Shown one piece after another: positions 34,879 to 45,093 of a DNA stretch of 64,000 bases (the first letter of the stretch is position 1; each line of letters opens with the position of its first letter). The translations under genes and the position numbers were made by a program. Origin of the DNA: Flammulina velutipes. Its lineage: Eukaryota; Basidiomycota; Agaricomycetes; Agaricales; Physalacriaceae. Below the pieces are notes generated by a model. The model worked only from the letters and a program-made list of their open reading frames with translations, was not told where the DNA came from and did no database searches. The stretch is from the NCBI GenBank assembly GCA_011800155.1, contig CM022370.1, forward strand, positions 310,001 to 374,000, in the 5' to 3' direction.

Positions 34879-34983
34879 GTAGGCCGACTAAATGCACACA
34901 CCTATTGTATCACTTGTATTGTATTCAACCCGTCTGACCAAAATTTCATCCTCCTGAAATCATGTATACAACCTTGAGTAGCT

Positions 34984-35617
34984 TCACTGCCGTATACGCA
35001 TCAGTAAAATCTCAATATAGAAGTGCTAGAAGACATACAACAATCTCAATATCCATCGTCCAATCCTCCTGCTCGAGATTCTCCGCATTCGTCCCAAAGT
35101 CCAAATACCACTTCGGCTCCCTCCCAAACCCCTCAAAAATCTCCCTCATCTTCCTCATCGGCTCATGTAGAGAATCTCCTTCACGGACGGTATAATTGCT
35201 CACGAAAGCATACGCAAAAGTCCCATCGGGCGTCGTATAACAAGTGTACAACTCAACCGAATGCCCACAAGCCTCCGAGAGGTATACGCGGAGAGGGGTC
35301 CACATCCTCACCCTGTCATCACGTTTATCGTTCCTGTCCTTATCCAACAAGTCTTTGCGTTTCGCAAAGTCGAGCCATTGGTCTAGCTCAAAGGCAACTC
35401 CCAATACAAAAACGGGTGGGAAGAGACCCAATTCAGGAGTGGGCAAGTAATGATCAGGAAAATCGTTCGGTTTCCAAGGATTGTTGGCTTTCATGTAGGT
35501 CATATTGAGAGTCTGGCGATAGTTAATGTAGTTGAGATCACCACAAATGGCCCAGGACTGACTAACCTTATTACATTCTTTAATCCAACGTTCATTTTTG
35601 GAAAGCTGTAATTCCAT
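34984..35617 (-). CDS. Lineage-specific hypothetical protein (35/48 family, copy 1)
   Basis: ATG 35617, intron 35566-35514 (donor GTTAGT), long exon to 35039, intron 35038-34987, and then a TGA at 34986-34984 that forms the whole last exon. The product has 175 residues: QTLNMTYMKAN-like sequence is followed by NPWKPNDFPDHYLP, LYLSEACGHSVELYTC and GREPKWYLDFGTNAEN. If the last intron is retained the protein gains eight residues. The gene at 48022-48749 is a clear paralogue with the same exon structure, including the stop-only exon. No domain recognised; no signal peptide. Confidence 0.65.
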
Positions 35618-35693
35618 GATACACAGGATGGTGGTGGTAAGTTGTAATTCCAATTATTCGCAACGTGTGCGCCACACTTCAATCACGCGATAT

Positions 35694-35766
35694 GCCCCCG
35701 TTGTCTAATGGTTATGACGTCAGCCTTCTAAGCTGGAGGTTGCGGGTTCGAACCCCGCCGGGGGTT
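35694..35766 (+). tRNA. tRNA-Arg(TCT)
   Basis: Intronless 73-nt cloverleaf: acceptor GCCCCCG with CGGGGGT, D-arm with TAATGGTTAT loop, anticodon stem TCAGC with GCTGG around loop CTTCTAA (anticodon TCT), T-arm GCGGG-TTCGAAC-CCCGC. Followed by a T-rich run at 35782, a normal Pol III terminator. Confidence 0.9.
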
Positions 35767-35782
35767 GTACGATCCCACAAAG

Positions 35783-35792
35783 TTTTTTTTTT
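35783..35792 (+). terminator. Pol III terminator of tRNA-Arg(TCT)
   Basis: A run of about ten T residues 16 bp after the tRNA end. Confidence 0.6.
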
Positions 35793-35849
35793 CGTTTGGT
35801 TTTGTACAGATATTTACGTGACTATCCAGTATGTATTGGCTTAGGTTAG

Positions 35850-37097
35850 TCACTTGGGTCCTGGAGATGCCCAAGGGGCCGTAGTGGCTCTCTGAGGAGG
35901 TGCAGTAGCCCAGGGAGCCTGAGTCCGAGGTACAGCCCATGGTGCTGGAGTACTAGTCCACGGTGCCGCCATCGACGGAGCCTGCATAGGCAACGTTGCC
36001 TCCGTATTTTCCCCCTTGACATCCCACTCTAAAAGCCCTCCCAACGGGATATGCTGGACAACGACCCGCTTGCCCAAGACCTCAGCCTGAAGTAGTCAAC
36101 GTCAGATACCGTAAAGCGACGACATGGTCTGTACTCACCTCGTACATCTTGAAGAGTCCTGTATTGACTTTACCCCAATTCGGCACGCCAACCGCGATGG
36201 AATGCAGCTGTGATGAATGCTCGTGGAAGGGACCTGTCTTCACTTGCCGGATCCTCGAGATGGCCATGAAATAGAGATTATCATCGTGTAGAGGCGTCTT
36301 GAGGACGGCTGATACTGGGATCTCTGTTTGGTTGCGCAGCTGCCCGCTCCCGAATATGTATGGGAGAAAGCACGAGTCGTCCAAACCCCAGACGCCGTGG
36401 CTGCCCGCTGGTTCGAGCTGATACGTGTCCTGGAGACGCCAGCACAGGCGGAGGTAGCGTACGAAAACTACAAGGACGATCTGGCGCTCTTCGTCTGGGT
36501 TGGGCTGGAGGAAACGGAGGAGGGTCAGACACATGAGGAAGATGGCGAAGGACGCTTCGTGGCCGGTTCCATAGTCCATTCGGAGGAACGATCCAAAGGA
36601 GGTGAGGAAGTATGGCCGGATGAAAGGTATGGCTGGCGCGAGCTCGTTCGAGAGGTGAGCACGGAGGAGATTGTCGGTTTCCTAGCGTGAAAGTCAGATC
36701 GATTGAGTAAGGAGACAAGAGCCGACATACATCTTCGAGGCGCTTCCCCCATGTTCGGAATGCCAAATTTCCAAAGCGTTGTGGGGTTTCCTGGGGCGGG
36801 ATTTGGTCGATCCAGCTGTCCAAAGCATCGAGCAGCGATATCAGACTAGAGATCGCCTGAAGACCATGAGATTATGCCACGGGTCTCTAGGGCACTCACC
36901 TGGCTGTTAGTCGCAGTCTCGAAATGGCCGACCACTGCTTCGTTCAGGCGGCGCAGGAAAAGGGCATAATCTGCATAGCCTTTGGTGGACTTCCAGGCGT
37001 CCACGTCGTAGTCTGAACGTATTTTCTGTGAGGGAGTCGGGAGCAAAGACAGCTCATCGATAGAGATCCTGCGAAGCTCGAGTAAATGGCGGTCCAT
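35850..37097 (-). CDS. RRD1: Phosphotyrosyl phosphatase activator (PTPA), PP2A activator and peptidyl-prolyl isomerase
   Basis: ATG 37097 leads through several short introns (near 36898-36850, 36730-36680 and 36138-36090) to the stop at 35850. Family motifs are clear: DAWKSTKGYADYALFLRRLN near the N-terminus, MDYGTGHEASF, GVWGLDDSCFLPYIFGSGQL, and a C-terminal VVVQHIPLGGLLEW. PTPA proteins load and activate the catalytic subunit of PP2A-type phosphatases using ATP. The C-terminal 50 residues carry repeated APW motifs (PAPWAV, QAPWAT, TAPWAS), which in my recollection are typical of fungal Rrd1-type rather than Rrd2-type proteins; the symbol is given on that basis. It shares a 118-bp divergent promoter with the gene at 37216. 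Confidence 0.85.
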
Positions 37098-37215
37098 AGT
37101 TCATGGTGGTACGAAAGAGCGCACGGGAGTTGCGGGCCGGACGTGCTTGGTCTCCTTTCCTCTTCGATGGCATATATGCATGGCTTCATCTGACAGGCTC
37201 TCGTGAGCTGCAAGA

Positions 37216-38106
37216 ATGACGACAATAACCAGGAATCTTCCTTGGTTTATCAAAGATCTCGGCGTCTCCGTTATTGGCGAGGTGTGTCTCATTCCCTTCG
37301 CTACCAACGTTGCTCATAGCTATGCCAGGAATGCTACTTGTCTCTCGTCGAGAATCTTGCACTAGGCGACGTTGAATGCCTGAAATACTCTCTTTCCAAA
37401 TGCCTCGGCATAGGAATCGTCGTAGGCGGGTCCATAATGAAGGTTCCTCAGTTGATCATAAGTGAGCCTCCTCAACGCCTCCCATTCCGCCGTCTTCCAA
37501 CCCATTTCTGCAGTTCTCCGCGCCCGTTCAGCTCGCGGCCTCTCTCTCACCGCGTTCTCCTTTGAAACCCTCGCATACGCCATCAACCTCTTCTACGCCT
37601 TCCGGAACCTCTTCCCCTTCTCCACCTACGGCGAGAACCTCTTCTTGACCATACAAAACGCGCTCATTACCTACCTTATCGTCTTTTATTCTCCTCGCCC
37701 CCGTAGTAATCTCCTCGGCTGCGCACTAGCTATCCTGCTCACAGCATTCCTGCTTAACGCAATCCCGAGCAATGTCCTCTCCTTCCTTCAGCTCTGCACC
37801 CTCCCTATCTCCGTCGCCTCCAAGCTGCCCCAAATACGGCAGAACCACAGAGCGCGCTCAACGGGCCAGCTGTCGGCCTTTGCGGTGGGCTCGCAGTTCG
37901 TCGGGTGTCTTGCTCGGCTCTTCACGACGGTGCAGGAGGTCGGGGATATTCTACTCCTGGCGAGCTTTTTGCTGGCTCTGGGGCTGAATGGCGTCTTGGC
38001 TGTTCAGCTCTGGAAGTATTGGGATGCGGATGCAAGGAAGGAAGAGACGGAGATGGGCCGACTTCCCATGCCTTCCGCGACGAGGAAACGGATTCGTATC
38101 ACTTAG
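37216..38106 (+). CDS. PQ-loop membrane protein, MPDU1 (mannose-P-dolichol utilisation defect 1) homologue
   Basis: The start is fixed by an N-terminal exon at 37216-37281 (MTTITRNLPWFIKDLGV) that joins in phase, across a GTGTGT..CAG intron of about 47 bp, to ECYLSLVENLALGDVECLKY. The next intron ends near 37514. Typical family motifs follow: LSKCLGIGIVVGGSIMKVPQ (first PQ loop), LSLTAFSFETLAYAINLFY, PFSTYGENLFLTIQN, and SVASKLPQIRQN (second PQ loop). Seven membrane spans are expected. MPDU1/Lec35 proteins are needed in the ER for use of dolichol-phosphate mannose and glucose. The C-terminal tail is basic. Confidence 0.9.
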
Positions 38107-38447
38107 ACGATCGTTTCGCATAATCAATCATCTTTCCATCGTCGCACTAACGTCTCGTTTGTGCTGGCCAGCCACTCTCCACAATGGGGAATGTCAGCAC
38201 ACTCGCAGTGGATCCGTACGAATGCGACAGTGACAGCTCTTCAAGAGCTCAAGGTTTGTCCATAGCATTGGCCTGTCGAGAGGAACGTGCCATCCCGCCG
38301 AATACCCTGTCAATTGTGGCACCTTGATTCATGCCTCCCCTTCATCTTCGAACGTTCGCAAATATCAGAGTTTCTCATCCTTGATTGGGTTCTATAACGA
38401 CACGCACGAAAAAATTTGTGAGAATGCATGTCACATTTACTTCAAGT
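38107..38447. other. Intergenic stretch before the tRNA-Lys pair
   Basis: About 340 bp; no coding frame or structured RNA recognised. Confidence 0.5.
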
Positions 38448-38545
38448 AGCCCACCGCGAGGGTCGAACTCGCAGCCTTCAGATCACTTTTGCACTGCTAT
38501 GTACTCGTAAGAGTCTGACGCTCTATCCGATTGAGCTAGGCAGGC
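38448..38545 (-). tRNA. tRNA-Lys(CTT) with a 24-nt intron
   Basis: Read on the minus strand: acceptor GCCTGCC with GGTGGGC, D-arm TAGCTCAATCGGATAGAGCG, anticodon stem TCAGA with TCTGA, loop starting CTCTTA (anticodon CTT), T-arm GCGAG-TTCGACC-CTCGC. The intron begins one base after the anticodon. Confidence 0.88.
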
Positions 38546-38653
38546 ATTCTTTGTGTTCCGTACGCCACATTAGGAGCTATCCTTCACGAATCGCGGAGGA
38601 GAGCAATGTGAAGGTACTGAGCAACAAAAGTGTGACATTCGAGGGGCATAAGT

Positions 38654-38736
38654 AACCCACCGCGAGGGTCGAACTCGCAACCTTCAGATCACTACCCGTA
38701 AGAGTCTGACGCTCTATCCGATTGAGCTAGGCAGGC
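38654..38736 (-). tRNA. tRNA-Lys(CTT) with a 9-nt intron
   Basis: Nearly identical in the exon parts to the gene at 38448 (differences at the 3' acceptor and beside the T-arm) and in the same orientation, 108 bp away. Its intron is only CGGGTAGTG. Confidence 0.88.
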
Positions 38737-38860
38737 GTACCGACTGTCACTGCGCCACACTCACGCGGACCATGCCTTTGATAAGAGAGCGATATAAATA
38801 ATGGAATGGTAATGGTAGGGCGCCTCGTTTATATCAATGATAAAGTATGTACATAGTATA

Positions 38861-39109
38861 TCAAAGCAATACCAATGGCTTCGCCGTCTCTCTCTCAGGC
38901 CTTCGTCGAGGGAACAAAGACCGAATTCCCCTCTTCTCCGTAATGCTCGCCCTCTCCTCTAACATGATTAAGAAACGTCCGGAACGGTGGGGGCTCACGT
39001 CAATGAGGCCTCCTCGTAGGGAAAGGACTTGGACGGAGAAGGGGTCGGGGTGTGATTTACTTGCAATGTCCCGTGATGATATGGGTTCGGGGGATGTAGA
39101 GAAGAACAT
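38861..39109 (-). CDS. Small hypothetical protein
   Basis: One exon encodes 82 residues from ATG 39109. A TATA box (TTATAAAAG on the minus strand near 39183-39191) lies about 75-80 bp upstream, followed by a CCACCACCACC-rich leader, which supports transcription. The protein is basic in its second half (RSLFPRRRPERETAK) with a hydrophobic segment RFLIMLEE. No family recognised. Confidence 0.45.
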   Translation of the reverse strand: MFFSTSPEPISSRDIASKSHPDPFSVQVLSLRGGLIDVSPHRSGRFLIMLEERASITEKRGIRSLFPRRRPERETAKPLVLL

Positions 39110-39191
39110 CTTTGCGGTGACGGTGGTGGTGGTGGGTTGATGGTAAGGCTTGAGCGGGAGGATGTCTGAGATCAGTCCAGCTTTTATAACA

Positions 39192-39992
39192 TGGCCCCTT
39201 TCATAAATGACCCCTTGCGAGAGGAGTTTCATACGAGAGAGATTGTTACACTAATACAGGATAATATGGTGGTGGTGGGCCGTAGCAAGAAACAGAGCAG
39301 AGGAGAATCACATGACCTGCACATGTTGTTGACCAACTTCCATCTTCCTCGTTTAACGTTCAGCGCTCAGTTCCGTATTCTATAAGTTCGTTTCGATATC
39401 TTCTGCTGCTATAGTCATCATGGTGACTGCAAAGACTAATCCGCGGCTTCGGCGACTCGAATACGGCCTCCTACGTATGAGACGAGAAGATATGCTGACA
39501 TACTCGACGCCGCTCTATCCTCTTGGTTGCATGACTCGTCTACTCTGGAAGGCGGCCCCCCGAACACGATACACTGCTCATTGGACTAGTACACCTCCAT
39601 TGTCTCCCACTCGACTTTCCTCCAGGCTATTAGGAGTGGCCAAAGGCTCCGAGAAATGACCAGTATCCCCCACCACCAAGTTCTTTCGGGTCGATGAACT
39701 CCTTTCATACGGTGAAAGCGATATTACTAAAGTGTTAGTACTCACACATGTGCGTGCGATTGTTCCATTAATGCAATGTGCTTGAACAAACAAACGCGCT
39801 TGTATATACGCCCTCATTGTCGTATAACGTGATCAGATCTCAACTACCGCGACCTTGCTGTTCGTTTTTCCCTCTTCCTGTCACGACTAACATCTTGAAC
39901 GACAGTGTCTACGTACCACCGAAACTTCGAATCTTGAACGCCTCCAAGTCCACAATCAACTGTTCTCTATTCCAGACTCTCCAGACGTCTCA
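39192..39992. other. Intergenic stretch with a possible short gene
   Basis: A plus-strand frame of 79 codons at 39420-39659 begins about 37 bp after a TATAAG at 39382, but its Arg/Thr-rich translation has no family and no splice partner. A TATATA at about 39801 may serve the C2H2 gene at 39993. Confidence 0.35.
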
Positions 39993-41304
39993 ATGGATTT
40001 ACCTCCAGCCGCGTATGTCAACTAACTTGTCCATCACCCTTTAATTAACCCTTCCTCAGTCCCAATGCCAACCGCCACACCGACCACTCAGAGACGCATC
40101 ATGCTTCGGCTCCTCTAGTGGCTCCTCCTCTCCCTCCCCACGTGATGAAACAAAGACTCGCCGAGATAATACAATACGAAAGGAGCACCTTCAGCGTTAA
40201 TGCTCCCAGCGATATCGTTGCATTCTACAACAGGATAGATAAGGATCCTCGGCCCTTTGAACCGGTCGAGGTGGACGAGGATATATTGGCCGATTGCAAT
40301 GATGGAGAGGTGTCTATCCCACACGACGACACGGAAGATACTGTTTATGCGAATAACGATGCTACTCGCGGTTCCCCTTACGCTCAGAAGGGCACGTTGG
40401 ACGCTGGTGTGTTTCCCGACTCGGAGTCGCATATGGTCCAACCCCAACCTTTCGAAACGGACACGATTTCCCTTCACAATGGTAATGAACTGCTCAGCAA
40501 AAAAGCGGATGTTGGTCACCATGCGGCGTTCAACTACCACTTCAACACTATGCAAGGACCCGCGCAACCGGATCCTCGATTTATAAGGGCTACTCCGAAG
40601 CCCTTGCCGACACCTCTTGACGATCCCGCTCATGAAGATCTGCGTAAAGCGCCATCCTTCGAGCAGCATCTGTACGCGTTTATCAACGCACACATACTAT
40701 TCGGAAATTCTAATCTCACTCACAGAGTCGAAAATACGAACGTGATGGCTAAAAGCAGCAATGTACCCAACATCGAGTTGAATCCCCCACCACCACCATC
40801 GGGACCATCAGTGACTACGCCTTCCTCTACCAGTGGTGATCCAGAGTCGACGAGGGACGGTAAAAGGCAAACATGTATCCTCAAGAACCGCTGGAAGTAC
40901 GTCCTACTCTCTACTCTGCTAATCGACTCCCTCGCTAACCTTCCACCAGAGTGAGTTACCTGGATAATGAATTTCTGGCATTCACAACCCGGACACTTTC
41001 CCCGCAGTGGCTACCAAAGGCTGATACGATCCAGATATGCCATTGGCGTGGCTGCGGCCAGAGCTTCCTTACTTGGGAAGGTTTTGAACACCACAAGGAA
41101 GCTGGCCACTATCATCGTCAGTGGCGCAAGGAAGGCTGTCTGTGGATGATGAACGGTGTCCGGTGTGGGGAGGGATTTGTAGAGTCGCTTCAACAACACC
41201 TTAATCTCGTCCACTACAGGCGGAATGGTGGTTGGTGTACCTGCTGTGGCCAGTTTTTCCGCGGGGTGGGGGATTATGACGCGCATTTGAGGGTGTTGCC
41301 TTGA
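39993..41304 (+). CDS. C2H2-type zinc-finger protein, putative transcription factor (copy 2)
   Basis: Exon 1 is 39993-40012 (MDLPPA), exon 2 starts at 40060, and exon 3 follows an intron ending near 40949; all join in frame. The N-terminal 290 residues are acidic and Pro-rich. The C-terminus carries the same block as the gene at 6578-8079: CHWRGCGQSFLTWEGFEHH, a middle set GVRCGEGFVESLQQHLNLVH, and the signature GGWCTCCGQFFRGVGDYDAH, after which the chain ends five residues on. The terminal CTCC finger therefore has only one His in the usual position in both paralogues. A nuclear DNA-binding role is inferred from the fingers. Confidence 0.7.
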
Positions 41305-42194
41305 TTATTCCTGTTGTACATCTCGTATTTTCCTTGGGGTAATTATTTGTCGTATTTGAATGAATATCAGTCTTGAATACAAGGCTTATGCCATTAACTA
41401 ATATATCTCTTTCATATACAAATAATACTGTAGCCCATTTTGTAACATCCCAGACAAGAGGAGACACTGATAAATGACTACAAAGGTTCAACCGTATTCT
41501 GCGTGATGATGGCGAATGATCCTTGAGAATACCTAGAGATTGCACAAATAGCAAGTATTTAAAACACCTTCTGTGGCGGTCTTGAACGACGTCCTACGTA
41601 GCACATTTACACGGCGTTACCTTAGTCTTTTGAGGGAAAGAAGCGATGGCATTTTGATAAATATGATGCCCTCATAAAATCACGTGATGTGGCACAGGAG
41701 AAATTATAACTCGACGATTGACTCTCGATTGACTTGGCTCTTATTGGAACAGAAGTAACGTAGCTCAATATCAGAGGTCTTTCAACGCAGGAGGACCTGG
41801 TTGATAATATATAGTGGAAACGTGCGTTGGCGGCAAGAAGGTAGCCCAGGTAATGCCGGAAGGCGCTAAACACCGTAGTCGTAGTATTACCTATGTAGTA
41901 CCTCCGGTTCCTTCGCATGGCCACTGAATGGTGACAGGAAGGTATGCACGATGATGGCATACAGGCCCTTACGATGTCTATTCAAACCGCGTTGAGTGAT
42001 GATGACATTCATCTGGTCCCTGTGGCTGAGGGTGCAGGGCGTTCACATTCACCGGCTTGAGGATCATCAGGATCCGACACGGACACGGGATATAGTCATC
42101 GGTGTAGTAAGTACATGGCCAAGAGTAAGGAATCGCAAGAGAAAAATTATCCAAGGGTAGCTATAGAGTGGTGATATCGTTCCGAAGACTTGGA
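41305..42194. other. Intergenic stretch of 0.9 kb
   Basis: No spliced gene found. A minus-strand frame at 41622-41960 has Ser/Cys-rich translation without start context. The last 100 bp are 3' of the peptide-precursor gene on the minus strand. Confidence 0.4.
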
Positions 42195-42794
42195 CTACCA
42201 GGATTGGCCACCAGGCTGGAGGAGAAGGATGAGATATGGCGATGGACCAAACGAGACGGAATTGACTGACCCCTGCAGCTTCGGCCTCGCGCTTCCAGGA
42301 TTGGCCCGGAGGTCCACGCGCATCAAGCTAAAACCACATTTGAGCACCATCGCCGATACGAAAAGTATCATCACGTACGTTATCTTCGCGCTTCCATGAT
42401 TGACCACCACCACGTGCCGAGACCTACGAGGGACGATTAGAGTCAGTTTGGAGAGAAGCCGAGTGTACCAACTTCATTCGATTCGCGAGCCTACAGACGA
42501 GGGACGAGGGTCAGTGCCGGGAGATAAGGGCCCGAAGGTTCATGTCAGGCGTACATTAAGCTCTTCCCGCTTCCATGACTGGCCACCGCCAGCAGTCTTA
42601 ATGAAATGTTTAGAAGTTGTTTCCATAGACGGTCCGGAAGAAGAACCCACCGGTTCTCGTACTTGTACAGGCTGAGAAAGGGTCCAAGTCAGATCAAGTC
42701 AGTCCCGAGGAGAATAGAAGCCACGCACGATGACCGCAGCAGCGGTAAGTGTGAACGCGGCGGAAGCCAGAGTGACGAGTATTCCAAAGCGCAT
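42195..42794 (-). CDS. Secreted repeat-peptide precursor with Kex2-type sites, alpha-factor-like architecture
   Basis: Six exons on the minus strand join in frame, all introns in phase 0: 42794-42729, 42671-42555, 42490-42473, 42423-42379, 42327-42271 and 42215-42195. The 107-residue product begins with a signal peptide (MRFGILVTLASAAFTLTAAA). A pro-region of about 30 residues is followed by four copies of a short peptide: AGGGQSW-KREE, ARGGGQSW-KRED, ARGPPGQSW-KREAEAA and GPGGQSW at the very C-terminus. Lys-Arg after each of the first three Trp residues is a Kex2 site; the third is followed by Glu-Ala-Glu-Ala, the classical substrate of Ste13-type dipeptidyl aminopeptidase. The Arg before the GGG/GPP copies could set their N-termini. 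Predicted mature peptides end in GQSW. The layout is that of KEX2-processed repeat proteins and of ascomycete alpha-factor precursors; receptor and function are unknown. Confidence 0.75.
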
Positions 42795-45093
42795 TGTGCT
42801 GTAGGTTGAGGGTGGGGGGTGGAGGGCAAGGGTATTTCAATTTGTAGTTGCGACCGGTGGTCCTTTTCTATGAAAACTGGTTCCGTCGTGTACCTGTGCC
42901 GCCGGCAGATCTAAGCTCTCGCCAGGTACGAGGCAGGTACGAGTCCGTTAGTGGATACCATCATCATATTGTTTTGCGTTTGGGGCTTGATTTCCTGTCC
43001 GGTAGATAGATGGACGGAGTGTATAACGGTGAGTCAAAGTATACGTTTCGTTACTGACTACTAAAAGGTGGTATGCTTCGCTCTTAGCCTCTGGCAGAGC
43101 GCGTTTAGCCGACGACGTCACGAAGTGGCTTCGTGACGTGGAGATTCTATGATTCAGAACCTCTATGGTAAGTGCATTCCCCAGAGGTAGCTTCCCCCAG
43201 GAACTAGACATTCTTTGTGTTGCCTCGTGCTTCAGGTCGAATCTACTGCTTCTCTGATACAGTTAAGTACGTTGGGAAGATCCACTCTGACCCAATCATC
43301 CACGAAACCCGAAAGGATCATCATCGGCGTAGTTATCCTCTATCGGTAGCTTGGCCATCCTCCCACCTTCCCCGGATCCTAGTTCTACTTCGTATTCGTG
43401 ACCTCCGAGATAACATCTATTCCTTGATTATCAGCCGGTCGCCCCTTGGGACTGAAAAACGTTAACAAAGTCGTACGGTCGAAGAAGGCTTTACTCGGAC
43501 TATGCTTGGGGAGTACGGCCTCTGCTTCGACTCGGATCTGTGTAAAATATTACTATGGACAGCGGAATGCGGCCGTCGACGCTGGACCTGCTCTAATCTT
43601 CGTGAACGGAGCATCCATCTAGCAAATCTTGGCAGAAATCGCACGATTCTATTCTTGTATGGCACCTTGAATCTGTTGCGATGTGGATATGCGATACGTC
43701 GTGGATACTCGTACACCTATCTGCTTCTAAACCTACGGTAATATTATACGTGTCACCGCAACCAGCTACTCGATTATCGTGGATTCATTCATTTATCTAG
43801 GAACAACACACTCCGGCGAAGGTTACCAACAGGCATAGCATCCAAACCTTAGCTGATCCAGCCAAGAACACGGTTGAGCTACCGATTGAGCTCCGCTGGT
43901 TTTCTGACTAGAAGAACCTTTGGGCCAATAGGTGAGTAGGCTTTGCCCTAGGCCAGGAGGTACCACATTTACTTGATTGTTCACGTTATGATAGTCCTGA
44001 ACACGGGGGGATAGTCGCCTGGCCTAGACTGTATCGCCACAGCCCCCCAAAATTCCAGGGACCTATGGTGTGGCGCGTGGCGTAGCGCCGCCCATCTGAT
44101 CTCAGAGGATAAGATCTTGATTAGGCAGTCATGTTAACATAGATACCATGCAGCTCGTGCACACGCCGCACTCTATTGGCATCATCCTTGTGTCATTGTA
44201 CCATGCGCGAGCAGATTCGAGGAAATATCGTGGCCTACCCGACTTGAATCTGCTGGCTCCGCCGAATGCGCGTGCGACAAGAAGCTCCAGAATTCACACT
44301 GTCTCTCATGTTTTCATCGTTGATTGTTTTACCTGGTATGATTTTCGGGCATCGTGTTCTTGAGGGCGAACTTTAGATCTGTTTGAAGTTCAACTTTAAA
44401 CACTCGTGGCGGCAGTGTAGTCGCTGATGGGGTCGTACATTCAAGGCCTCCCCATTGGACTGACGAAGGCAAATTCCGTCTACATAATTTAATTTGAATT
44501 TCCTAGGCTCGTTCCCTGGAAATAACGTGCATCAATTAATGCACTGAACTGGAAGGGAGTGGCGTCGATAGATCCCGCATGAAGTAGAGTCAGAACCTGA
44601 ATTCCATTCCACACACCGGCTGAGTTGCTTCTCTTGGTTCGCCTATTTACATTTTATAACGGTACCATGTACTTACTTATTTCTTCTCGGTTGACCCAAG
44701 TCTAAAATATTTGCGGAGAAAGTTCTAAGACGAAACCATGATCTGTATCTCTCTATATATGATACTTGTAGCCAAAGTGATAAATTGAGCCTCAAATGAT
44801 GGTTCCGAAATAGGTGCGCCACATTGTGTGATTGGGTTAGGTTGAACTGCAGTTTTGATCTCTGTGATTTACGTTAATGAGAGCCTGTAGCTATCAAGCT
44901 CGTTTATCTGTGGAGCCGTGCCAACAGGGCTTTCGATACAACCTGAGCTTGCCACACTCTCGGATATTCGCTTAGTAGACTGCTTACGAAGTCGCACGTG
45001 CTGCGGCCAACGATGCGTCATCCGGAGACGGGCGCGCGGCATCGGTATGACTGTGCTGTAACATGGCTTGTTTCCGACGTCCATCCCTCTATT
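42795..45093. other. Long gene-poor stretch of 2.3 kb
   Basis: Several frames of 70-90 codons occur on both strands between 42950 and 43740, in changing phases and without splice borders, which would fit a decayed gene. AT-rich stretches occur at 44480-44520 and 44640-44790. A weak TATA-like CATAGAAAAGG on the minus strand at 42861-42871 may serve the peptide-precursor gene. Confidence 0.35.
43115..43139. repeat. Perfect short inverted repeat, 11-bp arms with 3-nt spacer
   Basis: ACGTCACGAAG, then TGG, then CTTCGTGACGT. Each arm contains TGACGT/ACGTCA, the half of a CRE-type bZIP site. Confidence 0.6.

Noticed and set aside
32345..35000. Transposon remnant
   Set aside because: Only small duplications are visible; no terminal repeats, target-site duplications, reverse transcriptase or transposase motifs were found.
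43217..43741. Pair of plus-strand frames of about 80 codons
   Set aside because: Different frames, no splice borders and no recognisable domain; mentioned only as possible decayed coding DNA.
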